64,000 nt of DNA from Tistlia sp040905785 (GCF_040905785.1 NZ_JBBDQW010000016.1:62001-126000); one strand, 5' to 3'; shown: positions 55,745-64,000, numbered from the stretch's first letter. The notes: generated from the sequence alone by a model not told the origin. A program made the numbers and translations.

Positions 55745-56638
55745 CTAGACGCGCCGCGCCCTCGGCCCCGGACGGCCGACCAGCGCGACGCCGCAGGCCG
55801 CCAGCGCCATGCCGGCCCAGGCGAGCGGCGGCAGGACCTCGCCGATCAGGCCCCAGGCGATCAGGGCGGCCATGGGCGGCACCAGGAAGAAGAGCGCCGA
55901 GACGCGGCTCGCCTCGCCGTGGCGGACCATGGCGAGCAGCAGCGTCACCGAGATCAGCGAGTTGCCGATCACCAGGTAGGCCAGCGCTGCGCCGAGCTGC
56001 AGGGTCCACTCGACCGCCATGGTCTCGGTGAAGAAGGCGAGCGGCAGCACCGCGGCCAGGCCGACGGCATACTGCACGGCGTTCGAGGTCACCGGGTGGT
56101 GGCTGAGGCCGAAGCGCTTCTCGTAGAGCGTCGCGACGGTGATGCCGAAGAGCGCGCCGACCGCCGCCAGCACGCCGATCAGCGAGGTCACCTCGACGGC
56201 ATAGCGCGAGGCGATCACCAGGCCGGCGCCGGCGAGGCCGCAGAGCAGGCCGAGCCAGCGCAGCGGCGGCACCTTCTCGCCGGCGCTCCAGGGCACCGCG
56301 AGGGCGACCAGGATCGGCTGCAGCGCGACGATCAACGCAACCCCGCCGGCCGAGATGCCGAGGTAGAAGGCGTAGTAGCTGAGCCCGAAGTAGACCGCCT
56401 GGATCAGGAAGCCGACGACCGCCAGGTGGCCCCAGTCGATCCGCCGCTTCGGCAGCGGCGGCCGCAGGACCAGCGCGACCGGCAGCAGCACGGCCAGCAC
56501 CAGGGCGTAGCGCAGCGCCAGGAAGGTGATCGGCTCGGCGTTCTCCAGTCCGAACTTGGCGAAGGAGAAGCCGCCCGACCAGAGCAGCAGGAAGATCGCC
56601 GGCGCCAGCCGCAGCCAGAGCGGCTTGGGTTCGCTCAA
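55745..56638 (-). CDS. EamA/DMT family transporter
   Basis: A 297-residue protein with ten predicted helices in two EamA halves: AIFLLLWSGGFSFAKFGLENAEP, LRYALVLAVLLPVAL, ALIVALQPILVALAV, and a second half ending PPMAALIAWGLIGEVLPPLAW. DMT proteins export amino acids or metabolites. The start is TTG 56638, overlapping the stop of the upstream thioesterase gene (TTGA). The substrate is unknown. Confidence 0.88.
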   Translation of the reverse strand: MSEPKPLWLRLAPAIFLLLWSGGFSFAKFGLENAEPITFLALRYALVLAVLLPVALVLRPPLPKRRIDWGHLAVVGFLIQAVYFGLSYYAFYLGISAGGVALIVALQPILVALAVPWSAGEKVPPLRWLGLLCGLAGAGLVIASRYAVEVTSLIGVLAAVGALFGITVATLYEKRFGLSHHPVTSNAVQYAVGLAAVLPLAFFTETMAVEWTLQLGAALAYLVIGNSLISVTLLLAMVRHGEASRVSALFFLVPPMAALIAWGLIGEVLPPLAWAGMALAACGVALVGRPGPRARRV

Positions 56639-57087
56639 GAGGCCGTGCCCGCCGGCGGCGCCGGCCGGTCGGGCGGGATCGAGTAGGTCATGGTGGCGTG
56701 CGCGACCGGCTGCTCGGGATCGGCGCCCGCGGAATAGATGAAGGCCTCGCCGTAGGCCAGGCGCTTGCCGAGCTTGAGGATCCGGCACTCGGCGCGCATC
56801 TCGCCCGGCGGCGGCGGTCGCAGGAAGTTGATCGACAGCGAGGTCGTCAGCGCCATCTCGACCAGGCCGATGGTGCCCAGGATCGCGAAGTACATGGCGG
56901 CGTCGGCGAGCGTCATCATGGCTGGCCCGCTGACCGTGCCGCCGGGCCGCAGCACGTCCCGACTGGCCGCCAGGGTCAGCACCGCCCGCTTGTCGCCCAT
57001 CTCGGCGATCTCGATGCCCAGGCCGTCGAGCCAGGGCAGCTGCTCGCGGATCCGCTTGAGGTCCTTCTCGTCGATCTTCGCCGCCAT
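56635..57087 (-). CDS. PaaI-type hotdog thioesterase
   Basis: A 150-residue hotdog-fold protein: VLRPGGTVSGPAMMTLADAAMYFAIL (with the loop Asp), LTTSLSINFLRPPPPGEM and AECRILKLGKRLAYGEAFIYSAG. Family members hydrolyse acyl- or phenylacetyl-CoA thioesters. It is coupled to the EamA gene by a four-base overlap. The specific CoA ester is not known. Confidence 0.87.
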   Translation of the reverse strand: MAAKIDEKDLKRIREQLPWLDGLGIEIAEMGDKRAVLTLAASRDVLRPGGTVSGPAMMTLADAAMYFAILGTIGLVEMALTTSLSINFLRPPPPGEMRAECRILKLGKRLAYGEAFIYSAGADPEQPVAHATMTYSIPPDRPAPPAGTAS

Positions 57088-57300
57088 GCCGCCCGCCCCC
57101 TTCCCCGACTTCCCGCTGCTGCCACCCGCTTAGACGATTCCCCGCCTCGAGGCGACGCCGACAATTTTCACGCAGATCCCCCCTTGGTGCAGAGTTACCC
57201 GCCAGAACACTTACCAATTGAGTGTCCGTTCAAAAAAAGCTATCTTTGAGAGAACGAGCCCTGATGGTCAGCCTCGCCAAGAGGCTGAAGGACAGCGATC

Positions 57301-58110
57301 ATGCTGATTGGCCTCGACCCGACGTGGAACTCGATTCTCGTTCTCACCTCGCTGGTAGCGCTTGCCATTGGCACGACGCTAGTCATGTACCTGATTCTTT
57401 CGCCTGGAATCGCTGAGTTCGAAGCCAACCACGAAGTATCGAAACAAACCAAAGTTTTCGTGAAACTTGGTGGGCCGACCGCATTTTTCGTAGTCATACT
57501 TGCGGGTTTTTGCTACTTGCTTTTCTATCAGTTTCAGCCGGCTACGGCCCAGATCGATAATTTAAACCAGAATCTGGAGCGCGTTACCGCGACTTTGAAA
57601 GACTACGGATACGCTGCGGACAAGATCGAAGCCATAAAGCCGATACTTGAACAGCATGCCAGCAGAATGAAGACCATCAACCGCGTAATTGGAAACTACT
57701 GCTTTACTTCTTATCCTGCAAAAACACCAGCAGATGACGCACGCGACCCCAATGACGAAAAGCGCGACGTGGCATACAAAGGATACATGGATATCGTTCC
57801 GGACGGTGAAGAACTTAGTGTAGCTATATATGGGCGGTCTCTTGCCCCAGATGAATACTCTTTTGGATCGACATCGGTTGCTATCAATAATGATTTTGTC
57901 ACGTACAATTGGAGAAGCCGCTCAGAGACGTCGCTCGAGGCTAGCGGGTCGATGATTGGCTATGCGGTCCTCGACATTGGGCTAGCGGCCGAGGATGAGG
58001 GTCAGGGCGAAGACAAGGGTTTTGCACGCATTGGAGGATCATGGTCGTTCGGTGCATCCCAAGGCACGATGATTCTCGTTCCAGCGCACACAGTCGAAAC
58101 GTGCAGATAG
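57301..58110 (+). CDS. Unknown two-helix membrane protein of foreign composition
   Basis: A 269-residue protein. Two hydrophobic helices (about 10-35, ILVLTSLVALAIGTTLVMYLI; about 55-78, GPTAFFVVILAGFCYLLF) are followed by a helical, probably coiled-coil stretch (about 80-125, NLNQNLERVTATLKDYG) and a C-terminal domain (about 130-269) rich in Ser, Asp and Gly, probably extracytoplasmic. AAGGA precedes ATG 57301. Codon use is AT-rich, unlike the neighbours. I recognise no family. Stand-alone foreign membrane proteins may be cargo or defence effectors, but nothing here proves that. Confidence 0.65.
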   Translation: MLIGLDPTWNSILVLTSLVALAIGTTLVMYLILSPGIAEFEANHEVSKQTKVFVKLGGPTAFFVVILAGFCYLLFYQFQPATAQIDNLNQNLERVTATLKDYGYAADKIEAIKPILEQHASRMKTINRVIGNYCFTSYPAKTPADDARDPNDEKRDVAYKGYMDIVPDGEELSVAIYGRSLAPDEYSFGSTSVAINNDFVTYNWRSRSETSLEASGSMIGYAVLDIGLAAEDEGQGEDKGFARIGGSWSFGASQGTMILVPAHTVETCR

Positions 58111-58306
58111 GCTTGGGTCCTACGTCACCGGCATTCGCATTCACGGCGGTGCTGTCACGCCCATCCTCACCTGAGGCGGATCCAGTGGGGCTCCGCGGCA
58201 TCGTCACCTTCATCACTGGGGCGGCTTGATCCGGCGCGGCGCGAAGGCGCAGAGTCCGGACGATTCGCCTTTCGTTCGTCAAGCCGCTTCGACGAGGAGC
58301 CGCCCG

Positions 58307-59125
58307 ATGTCCGCCACCCCGGCCGCCGAAACGACCGCCACAGCGGATGCGCCGGTCCTGCTCAGCGAGCGCCGGCCCGACGGAGTCGCCCTGCTGACCC
58401 TGAACCGGCCGCGCCAGTACAACGCCCTCTCCGAGGAGCTGCTGACCGCGCTGACCGCCGAGCTCGAGGCCCTGGCCGGCGACGACTCCCTGCGCTGCCT
58501 GGTGCTCGGCGCGGCCGGCAAGGCCTTTTGCGCCGGCCACGACCTGAAGCAGATGCGCGCGACCCCGGACCAGGACTACTACCGCCGCCTCTTCGGCGCC
58601 TGCAGCGCCATGATGCAGGCGATCGTCGCCCTGCCGGTGCCGGTGATCGCCCGCGTCCAGGGCATGGCGACGGCGGCCGGCTGCCAGCTCGTCGCGACCT
58701 GCGACCTGGCGGTCGCGGCCGAGGAGGCGCGCTTCGCCACGAGCGGCATCAACGCCGGCCTGTTCTGCTCGACCCCGGCGGTCGCGCTGACCCGCAACGT
58801 CGCCATCAAGCCGGCCTTCGAGATGCTGGTGACCGGCGACTTCATCGCGGCCGAGGAGGCGCAGCGTCTGGGGCTGATCAACCGCGCGGTGCCCGCCGCG
58901 CAGCTCGACGAGGCGGTCGCGGCGCTGGTCGGCAAGATCCTGGCGAAGTCGCCGGTCGCGGTGCGCACCGGCAAGCGCATGGTCTACGAGCAGCTCCGCC
59001 GCGGCCTGCCCGACGCCTACGACTACGCCGCCGAGGTGATGGCCTGCAACATGATGGCCGAGGACGCCGGCGAGGGCATCGACGCCTTCATCGAGAAGCG
59101 GCCGGCCGTCTGGAAGGGCCGTTGA
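58307..59125 (+). CDS. Enoyl-CoA hydratase/isomerase family protein (ECHDC3-like)
   Basis: A 272-residue crotonase-fold protein: LLTLNRPRQYNALSEELLTAL, the oxyanion-hole loop KAFCAGHDLKQMR, and RVQGMATAAGCQLVATCDLAVAAE, followed by FATSGINAGLFCSTPAVALTR. The ending (RPAVWKGR) is usual. The sequence style is like ECHDC3 rather than canonical hydratase, and the two catalytic glutamates are not obvious. The start is ATG 58307 with GAGGAG upstream. The substrate is unknown. Confidence 0.88.
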   Translation: MSATPAAETTATADAPVLLSERRPDGVALLTLNRPRQYNALSEELLTALTAELEALAGDDSLRCLVLGAAGKAFCAGHDLKQMRATPDQDYYRRLFGACSAMMQAIVALPVPVIARVQGMATAAGCQLVATCDLAVAAEEARFATSGINAGLFCSTPAVALTRNVAIKPAFEMLVTGDFIAAEEAQRLGLINRAVPAAQLDEAVAALVGKILAKSPVAVRTGKRMVYEQLRRGLPDAYDYAAEVMACNMMAEDAGEGIDAFIEKRPAVWKGR

Positions 59126-59129
59126 GCCG

Positions 59130-59813
59130 GTGACTCTCCAGGCAGTCCTCCGGTCGCTCGCGGCCCTGCTCGCGCTCGCGGCCCTCGCCGGGTGCGGCAC
59201 CTCGGCGCCGCCCCAGCCCTCCGGCCAGCAGCGCGCCTACGACCCGCTGCTGCACGGCGTGCCGCTGTCGCAGATCGAGGCCAACCAGGACCTCTGCTAC
59301 TTCGCGCTCGGCCAGGGACCGCTGACCATCGAGCGGATGGTCGACCGGCCACTCAGCGCCGGCTGCGGCCATCCCGGCGCGGTGCAGGTCTCGGGCGGCG
59401 GCCGGCTCGACTACAACCAGCCCTTCGTGGCGACCTGCAAGCTCGCCGCCGCCGTGGCGATCTGGCAGGAGAGCGTGGCCGGCCCGGCGGCGATGCGGCA
59501 CTTCGGCCAGCCGCTGGCGCGCGTCGAGCACTGGGGCACCTACTCCTGCCGCAACCGCAACAGCCGCCAGGCCGGGCCGCGCAGCGAGCACGCCACCGCC
59601 AACGCCATCGACATCGCCGCCTTCCATCTCGCCGACGGCACCCGGATCACCGTCGAGGGCGACTGGGGCGGCTGGGGCGAAAAAGGCGCTTTCCTGTCGG
59701 AGATCCACGCCGGCGGCTGCCGGATCTTCAACGGCGTGCTCGGCCCGGCCGCCAACGCCGCTCACCGCGATCACTTCCACTTCGACATGGGCCGCTGGCG
59801 CTTCTGCGACTGA
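59130..59813 (+). CDS. Extensin-like C-terminal domain lipoprotein
   Basis: A 227-residue protein. The lipobox LAALAGCGTS marks lipid attachment at about Cys22. The extensin-like domain (Pfam Extensin-like_C) has CGHPGAVQVSG, CKLAAAVAIWQESV, GTYSCRNRNSR and SEHATANAIDIAAF (the H..D pattern), ending HRDHFHFDMG. The fold is that of LAS-type zinc peptidases, so action on peptidoglycan peptides is likely. The start is GTG 59130, 4 bases after the enoyl-CoA hydratase gene. Confidence 0.88.
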   Translation: MTLQAVLRSLAALLALAALAGCGTSAPPQPSGQQRAYDPLLHGVPLSQIEANQDLCYFALGQGPLTIERMVDRPLSAGCGHPGAVQVSGGGRLDYNQPFVATCKLAAAVAIWQESVAGPAAMRHFGQPLARVEHWGTYSCRNRNSRQAGPRSEHATANAIDIAAFHLADGTRITVEGDWGGWGEKGAFLSEIHAGGCRIFNGVLGPAANAAHRDHFHFDMGRWRFCD

Positions 59814-59833
59814 CGGCGCCGGGGAACGGCCCG

Positions 59834-60532
59834 TCAGAACTTCTCCACCGCGGGCCTGAGGTCGAGCTCCTGGGTCCAGGCGGTCGGGTGCTGGCGGTGC
59901 AGCATCATGTAGGTTTCGGCGATCGCGCCCGGATCGAGCAGCTCCTTGGGGTCGCGCTCGGCGGTGCGGGCGCTGGAGATCTGGCCGTCGATGTTGACGT
60001 GGGCGACGTGGACGCCCTGCGGACCGAACTCGCGCGCCGCCGACTGGGCGAGCGCGCGCAGCGAGAACTTGACCATGGCGAAGCCGGCGAAGCCCTTGCC
60101 GCCCCGCAGGCCGGCCGTGGCGCCGGTGAAGATCAGCGTGCCGCGGCCGCGCTTGGCCATGCGCGCCAGCGCCGCCTGGGCGACGTGCAGGGCGCCGAGC
60201 GCGCCGACACGCCAGGCCCGCTCGACCTCGTCCGGATCGAGCTCCAGAACGCCGCCCAGCGCGCGGGCGCTGGCGTTGAAGACCACTAGGTCCGGCGGTC
60301 CCTGCTCGCTCTCGGCCTTGGCGAAGAGCGCCTCGACCTGCTCGGCCTCGGCGACGTCGCACTCCAGGGCCAGGACGTCGGCGAGCCCGGCCTCGCCGAG
60401 CAGGCTCTGCAGGCGCTCGCGCCGCCGCGCCGCCATGGCGACGCGCATGCCCTCGGTGCTGCAGGTCTCGACCAGGTGCCAGCCTAGGCCGGGCCCGACG
60501 CCGACGATCACGGCGTTCTCGCGTTCGCTCAT
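59834..60532 (-). CDS. Short-chain dehydrogenase/reductase family protein
   Basis: A 232-residue SDR: VIVGVGPGLGWHLVETC (nucleotide motif, GxGxGLG variant), VVFNASARALGG (NASA in place of NNAG), LIFTGATAGLRGGKGFAGFAMVKFSL with Lys but without the usual Tyr (FAGFAMVK where YxxxK is expected). The missing Tyr suggests an atypical or inactive reductase. The gene stands alone, convergent with the extensin gene. Confidence 0.82.
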   Translation of the reverse strand: MSERENAVIVGVGPGLGWHLVETCSTEGMRVAMAARRRERLQSLLGEAGLADVLALECDVAEAEQVEALFAKAESEQGPPDLVVFNASARALGGVLELDPDEVERAWRVGALGALHVAQAALARMAKRGRGTLIFTGATAGLRGGKGFAGFAMVKFSLRALAQSAAREFGPQGVHVAHVNIDGQISSARTAERDPKELLDPGAIAETYMMLHRQHPTAWTQELDLRPAVEKF

Positions 60533-60627
60533 GGTGCTCTTCCCTCCGGTTCGGCTGCAGGCAGTGTGGACCAGCCGGCGCCGCAAGGCGACCGCCCCGG
60601 CGCACCGCCACCGGCCAGGCCCCGTGT

Positions 60628-60673
60628 CGCCGGGTCACGGGCGCCGGGTCACGGGCGCCGGTCACGGGCGCCG
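60628..60673 (+). repeat. Three short tandem repeats (14-bp unit)
   Basis: CGCCGGGTCACGGG is repeated at 60628 and 60642, and a 13-base version at 60656, then the next CGCCGG starts. The array lies between the SDR gene and the CAP gene in a 192-base gap and is probably replication-slippage DNA. No function is seen. Confidence 0.8.
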
Positions 60674-60724
60674 GCGGCGGATCGACCCCGGCCCGCAGGC
60701 GTTGCCAATGGGAAAGGAGCCGCA

Positions 60725-61672
60725 ATGAAGTCACGCCCCCTCCTCCTGCTGCCCGCCCTCCTCCTCTGGCTCGCCGCCGCGCCGGCGGCGGCGCTCGATA
60801 CCGGCGAGCTGGCGGCGCTGCGCGAGCGGGCCCTCTCCCTGGTCAATGAGGCGCGGCAGGTCGAGGGCCTGGCGCCGCTCGAAGCGGGCGACTCGCTGGC
60901 CGCCGCGGCGCAGAAGCACGCCGAGGATATGGCCCTGCGCGACTACTACGCTCACGCCTCGCCGGAGGGCGAGACGGTGCGCGACCGCTTCCGCACCGAG
61001 GGCGGCAGTGACTGGCAGCTGGTCGCCGAGAACATCGCGACCTGCCGGCGCTGCGAGCCGCCGCCGGACGAGACGCGGGTCCAGGCCTTCCATGAGGGCT
61101 GGATGGACAGTCCGCCGCACCGCGAGAACATTCTCGCTCCCGGGCTGACACGCTTCGGCTTCGGCATTGCCGGCACGGAGCGGCAGACCTATGCGGTGCA
61201 GACCTTCGCCGGGCCCGGCCAGCCGCGGGGCCTCGCCGCCGGCGAGGCCGCGGAGCCGCTGCCGGCCGCCGCGCTGGCCGAGGTCGCCCTGGCCACCGTC
61301 AACCGGGCGCGCGAGCGCGAGGGGGTGGCGGCGCTCGAGGGCAGCGCGGCGCTCGACCAAGCGGCGCGGCGCCTGCTTCCGGAAGACGCCGAGAGCACGG
61401 CCCTGACGCGGCCGACGGACGATCTCTTTTCGCTGCTACCAGAGCAGGCGGCCGGCCGCTGGCAGGGCCTGGAGGTGCTGGCCGCCGCCTGCGGCGGCTG
61501 CGGCACGGAGCCGACCGCCGCCGACGTGCGCAGCTTCGTCGAGCAGTGGCTGGACGACCCGCAGTACCGATCGAGGCTGCTCGAGCCGGCGGCCGCGCAC
61601 CTCGGCTTCGCCCTGCGCGCCCACGGTTCGGGACGCAAGGCCGCCGTCGCCCTGGTCGGCCACCCCCGCTAG
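60725..61672 (+). CDS. Secreted protein with two CAP (SCP/PR1) domains, second degenerate
   Basis: A 315-residue protein with a signal peptide (residues 1-23, APAAA/LDT). The first CAP domain (about 30-160) has the full pattern: AAAQKHAEDMALRDYYAHASPEG, VAENIATC and FHEGWMDSPPHRENILAPG, with both His and Glu pairs. The second (about 175-310) keeps ALATVNRAREREGVAAL and QWLDDPQYRSRLLEPA but has lost the catalytic histidines. CAP proteins are secreted and of varied function. AAGGAG precedes ATG 60725. Confidence 0.87.
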   Translation: MKSRPLLLLPALLLWLAAAPAAALDTGELAALRERALSLVNEARQVEGLAPLEAGDSLAAAAQKHAEDMALRDYYAHASPEGETVRDRFRTEGGSDWQLVAENIATCRRCEPPPDETRVQAFHEGWMDSPPHRENILAPGLTRFGFGIAGTERQTYAVQTFAGPGQPRGLAAGEAAEPLPAAALAEVALATVNRAREREGVAALEGSAALDQAARRLLPEDAESTALTRPTDDLFSLLPEQAAGRWQGLEVLAAACGGCGTEPTAADVRSFVEQWLDDPQYRSRLLEPAAAHLGFALRAHGSGRKAAVALVGHPR

Positions 61673-61747
61673 GACGACTTGAAGCCGGCACCGGGTCCTC
61701 TATTGTCGCGGCCAGATCCAGATCGAGGGCGGGGCCCGGCGCGCAGG

Positions 61748-62788
61748 ATGGCAAGGACCAAGGGTGCGGCGCCCGCGACGCAGGAGCGCAAGACGATAAA
61801 CCTGGCGCTGCAGGGCGGCGGTGCCCACGGCGCCTTCGGCTGGGGCGTCCTCGACCGGCTGCTCGAGGAGGAGCGGCTCGACCTCGAGGGCATCTCGGCG
61901 AGCTCGGCCGGCGCCATGAACGCGGCCGTGCTGGCCCACGGCATGACCGCGGGCGGCCGCGCCGGCGCGCAGCAGGCGCTGCACGACTTCTGGTCCAACG
62001 TCGCCCGGGCCGCGACCTTCAGCCCGATCCGCCGCACCCCCTTCGAGTGGCTGTTCTCGCTGGCCGTGCCGGCGGTCGCGCACTTCTGGTTCGACATCGC
62101 GACCCGCAGCTTCTCGCCCTACCAGTTCAATCCGCTGAACCTGAACCCGCTACGCGACCTCCTGGAGGAGACCGTCGACTTCGCGGCGATCCGGCGGCAC
62201 TGCGCGCTCAAGCTGTTCGTCTCGGCGACCAACGTGCGCAGCGGCAAGATCCGCGTATTCTCGGACCGGGAGGTCACCGCCGACGCCGTCATGGCCTCGG
62301 CCTGCCTGCCCTTCCTGTTCCAGGCCGTGGAGATCGACGGCGAGGCCTACTGGGACGGCGGCTATATGGGCAACCCGGCGATCTTCCCGCTGATCTACGG
62401 CTGCCGGAGCCCCGACGTGGCGATCGTCCACGTCAACCCGATCCGCCGCGAGGAGGTGCCGACCGACGCCGCGGCGATCCTGAACCGGGTCAACGAGATT
62501 TCCTTCAACTCCTCGCTGATGCGCGAGATGCGCACCATCGCCTTCGTTTCCGAGATGATCGAGAAGGGCCAGCTACACGGCCGCACCATGAAGCGCATGC
62601 TGATCCACTCGATCGACAACGACGCGGCGCTGGCCGGCTTCAACGTCGCCAGCAAGCTCTCGCCCGACTGGCCGTTCCTGGAGCGCCTGCGCGACGTCGG
62701 CCGGCGCACCGCCGACGCCTGGCTCGCCGACACCTGGGGCAGCATCGGGGTCAAATCCTCGGTCGACGTCGGCGCCCGCTATCTCTAG
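61748..62788 (+). CDS. Patatin-like phospholipase
   Basis: A 346-residue patatin protein: LALQGGGAHGAFGWGVLDRLLE (oxyanion hole), ISASSAGAMNAAVLAHG with the nucleophile Ser (ASSAG in place of GTSAG) and WDGGYMGNPAIFPLI with the catalytic Asp. It should hydrolyse acyl lipids. ATG 61748 was chosen; an in-frame upstream region gives no better start. It resembles the bacterial cytosolic patatins of alphaproteobacteria. Confidence 0.88.
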   Translation: MARTKGAAPATQERKTINLALQGGGAHGAFGWGVLDRLLEEERLDLEGISASSAGAMNAAVLAHGMTAGGRAGAQQALHDFWSNVARAATFSPIRRTPFEWLFSLAVPAVAHFWFDIATRSFSPYQFNPLNLNPLRDLLEETVDFAAIRRHCALKLFVSATNVRSGKIRVFSDREVTADAVMASACLPFLFQAVEIDGEAYWDGGYMGNPAIFPLIYGCRSPDVAIVHVNPIRREEVPTDAAAILNRVNEISFNSSLMREMRTIAFVSEMIEKGQLHGRTMKRMLIHSIDNDAALAGFNVASKLSPDWPFLERLRDVGRRTADAWLADTWGSIGVKSSVDVGARYL

Positions 62789-62854
62789 GGCGCGCTTCGG
62801 TTGCAAAGCCCTTGGCCACGCCGCCGCATATCCTGATAACCTACCGAAACCAAA

Positions 62855-62883
62855 GGTGGTAGGCGCCCAGGGCTCCTACCACC
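62855..62883 (+). promoter_or_regulatory. Hairpin in the leader of the 5'-nucleotidase gene
   Basis: GGTGGTAGG and CCTACCACC form a 9-bp stem around GCCC-A-GGGC, all in the 128-base gap before the nucleotidase gene. No T-run follows, so it is not a clear terminator. It may end the patatin transcript with Rho or act as a leader structure. Confidence 0.35.
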
Positions 62884-62916
62884 CGCACCCAGCCGGCACC
62901 GAGGACGGGCAGCGAG

Positions 62917-64000
62917 ATGACAGCAGCGCGATCGATGGCACCCCTGGCACTGAGGCTGTGCGCGGTCGCCTTCCTGGCCGGCCTGCTGGGCGCCGTGCCG
63001 GTCGCCCGCGCCGCGCCGCCCGAAGGCGGGCCGATGAGGCTCACCCTGGTCACGACCAACGACCTCGACCGGATGGAGGAGAAGGACGGCCGTGGCGGCC
63101 TCGCGCGCCTCGCCGCGGTGGTCGAGGCGGAGCGGGCCAGGAACGGCGGCGCGGTCCTGTTCCTGCACGCCGGCGACGCCTTCTCGCCCTCGGTGCTTTC
63201 GGCCTTCGACGAGGGCGCGCACATGGTCGCGCTGCTGAACATGATCCGGCCCGACGCCTTCGTGCCGGGCAATCACGAGTTCGACTTCGGCCCCGATGCC
63301 TTTGCCGCACGCATCGCCGAGGCCGACTTCCCGGTGCTCGCCGCCAACCTGCGCTCGCCCGCCGGAACCCTTCCGGACGGCGTCCTGACCAGCCAGATCC
63401 TGAAGGTCGCGGGCATGTCCGTGGGCATCGTCGGCGTCATGCTCGACGACGTCTCCGAGCGCTCGACGCCGGGCGGCTACAGCTTCCTGCCGCCGCTCCC
63501 GATCGCCGAGGAGATCGCGGAGACGCTGCGCGAGAAGGGCGCGGAGGTCGTCGTCGCCATCGCCCACACCCCGTTCAGCCAGGATCTCGAGTTCGTGCGC
63601 TCCGGCGCCTTCGACGTGGTCGTCAGCGGCGACGACCATCTGCTGACCACCCTCTACGACGGCCGCACGGTCCTGATGGAGTCGGGCGAGCAGGCCGACC
63701 GGGTGAACATCCTGACGCTCACCCTTCATCGCGTAGGCGAGGCGCTGCGCTGGACGCCGGCCTTCCGGGTCGTCGACACGGCGGACGTCGAGCCCGACCC
63801 GGCGGTGGCGGAGCGCGTCGCCGCCTACGACGCCGAGCTGTCGCGCGAGCTCGACGTCCAGATCGGCATGACCGCGACCCGGCTCGACAGCCGGCGCATC
63901 GAGGTCCGCAGCCGGGAGACGACCATCGGCAACCTGATCGCCGACGCCATGCGCGAGATGACCGGGGCCGACGTCGGCATCGTCAACGGCGGCGGCATCC
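62917..64000 (+). CDS. 5'-nucleotidase/metallophosphoesterase family protein (truncated by window end)
   Basis: At least 361 residues are present. The signal peptide is residues about 1-33 (AVPVARAA). The metallophosphoesterase domain has TLVTTNDLDRMEEKDGRGG (metal ligand, ND in place of DxH), LFLHAGDAFSPS, VPGNHEFDFG and VVAIAHTPF. The linker and the start of the 5'-nucleotidase C-terminal domain (TTIGNLIADAMREMTG, VGIVNGGGI) appear at the very end. It would act on nucleotides or UDP-sugars in the periplasm. The rest lies beyond the window. Confidence 0.88.
   Translation, partial: MTAARSMAPLALRLCAVAFLAGLLGAVPVARAAPPEGGPMRLTLVTTNDLDRMEEKDGRGGLARLAAVVEAERARNGGAVLFLHAGDAFSPSVLSAFDEGAHMVALLNMIRPDAFVPGNHEFDFGPDAFAARIAEADFPVLAANLRSPAGTLPDGVLTSQILKVAGMSVGIVGVMLDDVSERSTPGGYSFLPPLPIAEEIAETLREKGAEVVVAIAHTPFSQDLEFVRSGAFDVVVSGDDHLLTTLYDGRTVLMESGEQADRVNILTLTLHRVGEALRWTPAFRVVDTADVEPDPAVAERVAAYDAELSRELDVQIGMTATRLDSRRIEVRSRETTIGNLIADAMREMTGADVGIVNGGGI

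Noticed and set aside
57222..57416. Small ORF starting ahead of the AT-rich membrane protein
   Set aside because: It overlaps the real gene out of frame, lacks a ribosome site, and its second half is noise.

Overview
The window is a 64 kb stretch of very GC-rich bacterial chromosome (about 70% G+C by eye). It is densely packed, uses many GTG and TTG starts, and its operons are joined by 1-8 base overlaps. A CpdR-type response regulator next to an N-formylglutamate amidohydrolase, a periplasmic nitrate reductase operon, EgtB, a fused glycine/sarcosine methyltransferase, TRAP transport genes and a PEP-CTERM-like protein suggest an alphaproteobacterium. It is probably a marine or salt-tolerant member of the Rhodospirillales/Kiloniellales area; this placement is inference. 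Both ends cut genes: a PEP-CTERM-like repeat protein at the left (minus strand) and a 5'-nucleotidase at the right (plus strand).

Layout. 1-7.9 kb: repeat protein, then a nitrogen-oxide block: a DUF1858 protein plus NnrS behind a TTTGC-N6-GCAAA box, facing a complete napEFDABC operon, with a DUF454 gene divergent from napE. 8-16.3 kb: PAS protein with a probable CTG start, tRNA-Val(GAC), cpdR, formylglutamate hydrolase with a GNAT acetyltransferase, an amino-acid module (Lrp regulator divergent from a diaminopropionate-lyase-like enzyme and an M24 peptidase), TetR, a lytic transglycosylase and an HD hydrolase. 16.6-20.3 kb: egtB (sulfoxide synthase) and a glycine-to-betaine methyltransferase fusion with a long structured upstream region. 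20.4-23.3 kb: 3-hydroxybenzoate 6-hydroxylase and MarR, divergent from gentisate 1,2-dioxygenase across a palindromic operator. 23.4-25.1 kb: an AT-rich OLD-family ATPase/TOPRIM nuclease, a likely acquired defence gene. 25.3-28.4 kb: TRAP transporter dctPQM. 28.6-34 kb: small secreted protein, a large glycoside-hydrolase-like protein translationally coupled to an orphan PotD-like binding protein, and a LysR regulator.

34-37 kb: a three-gene insert (DUF302, TVP38, APC permease) in the 5' end of dusA. It is flanked by a 187-bp direct repeat (5 mismatches) made of the LysR tail, the intergenic region and the first 17 dusA codons. It looks like a remnant of a dusA-targeting integrative element without its integrase. 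38-41 kb: an Fe(II)/2OG dioxygenase and an unusual single-frame fusion of an SDR epimerase with Kdo transferase (WaaA). 41-47 kb: metal and metalloid efflux (arsR-arsC-acr3-arsH, PAP2, fetAB, CDF exporter). 47-53.7 kb: TPR/2OG oxygenase, polyphosphate metabolism (ppk-ppx), SixA phosphatase and a VOC protein. 53.7-57.1 kb: an N-methyl-amino-acid-demethylase-like flavoprotein broken by one TAG (probably TGG to TAG), an EamA exporter and a thioesterase. 57.3-64 kb: an AT-rich two-helix membrane protein of unknown function, an enoyl-CoA hydratase family protein, an extensin-like lipoprotein, an SDR, a double CAP-domain protein, a patatin phospholipase and the truncated 5'-nucleotidase.

The strongest leads for something undescribed are the dusA-site cassette, the SDR-WaaA fusion, the coupled glycoside-hydrolase/binding-protein pair, the stand-alone OLD nuclease, the exact 4 x 168-bp repeat protein, and the AT-rich membrane orphan.
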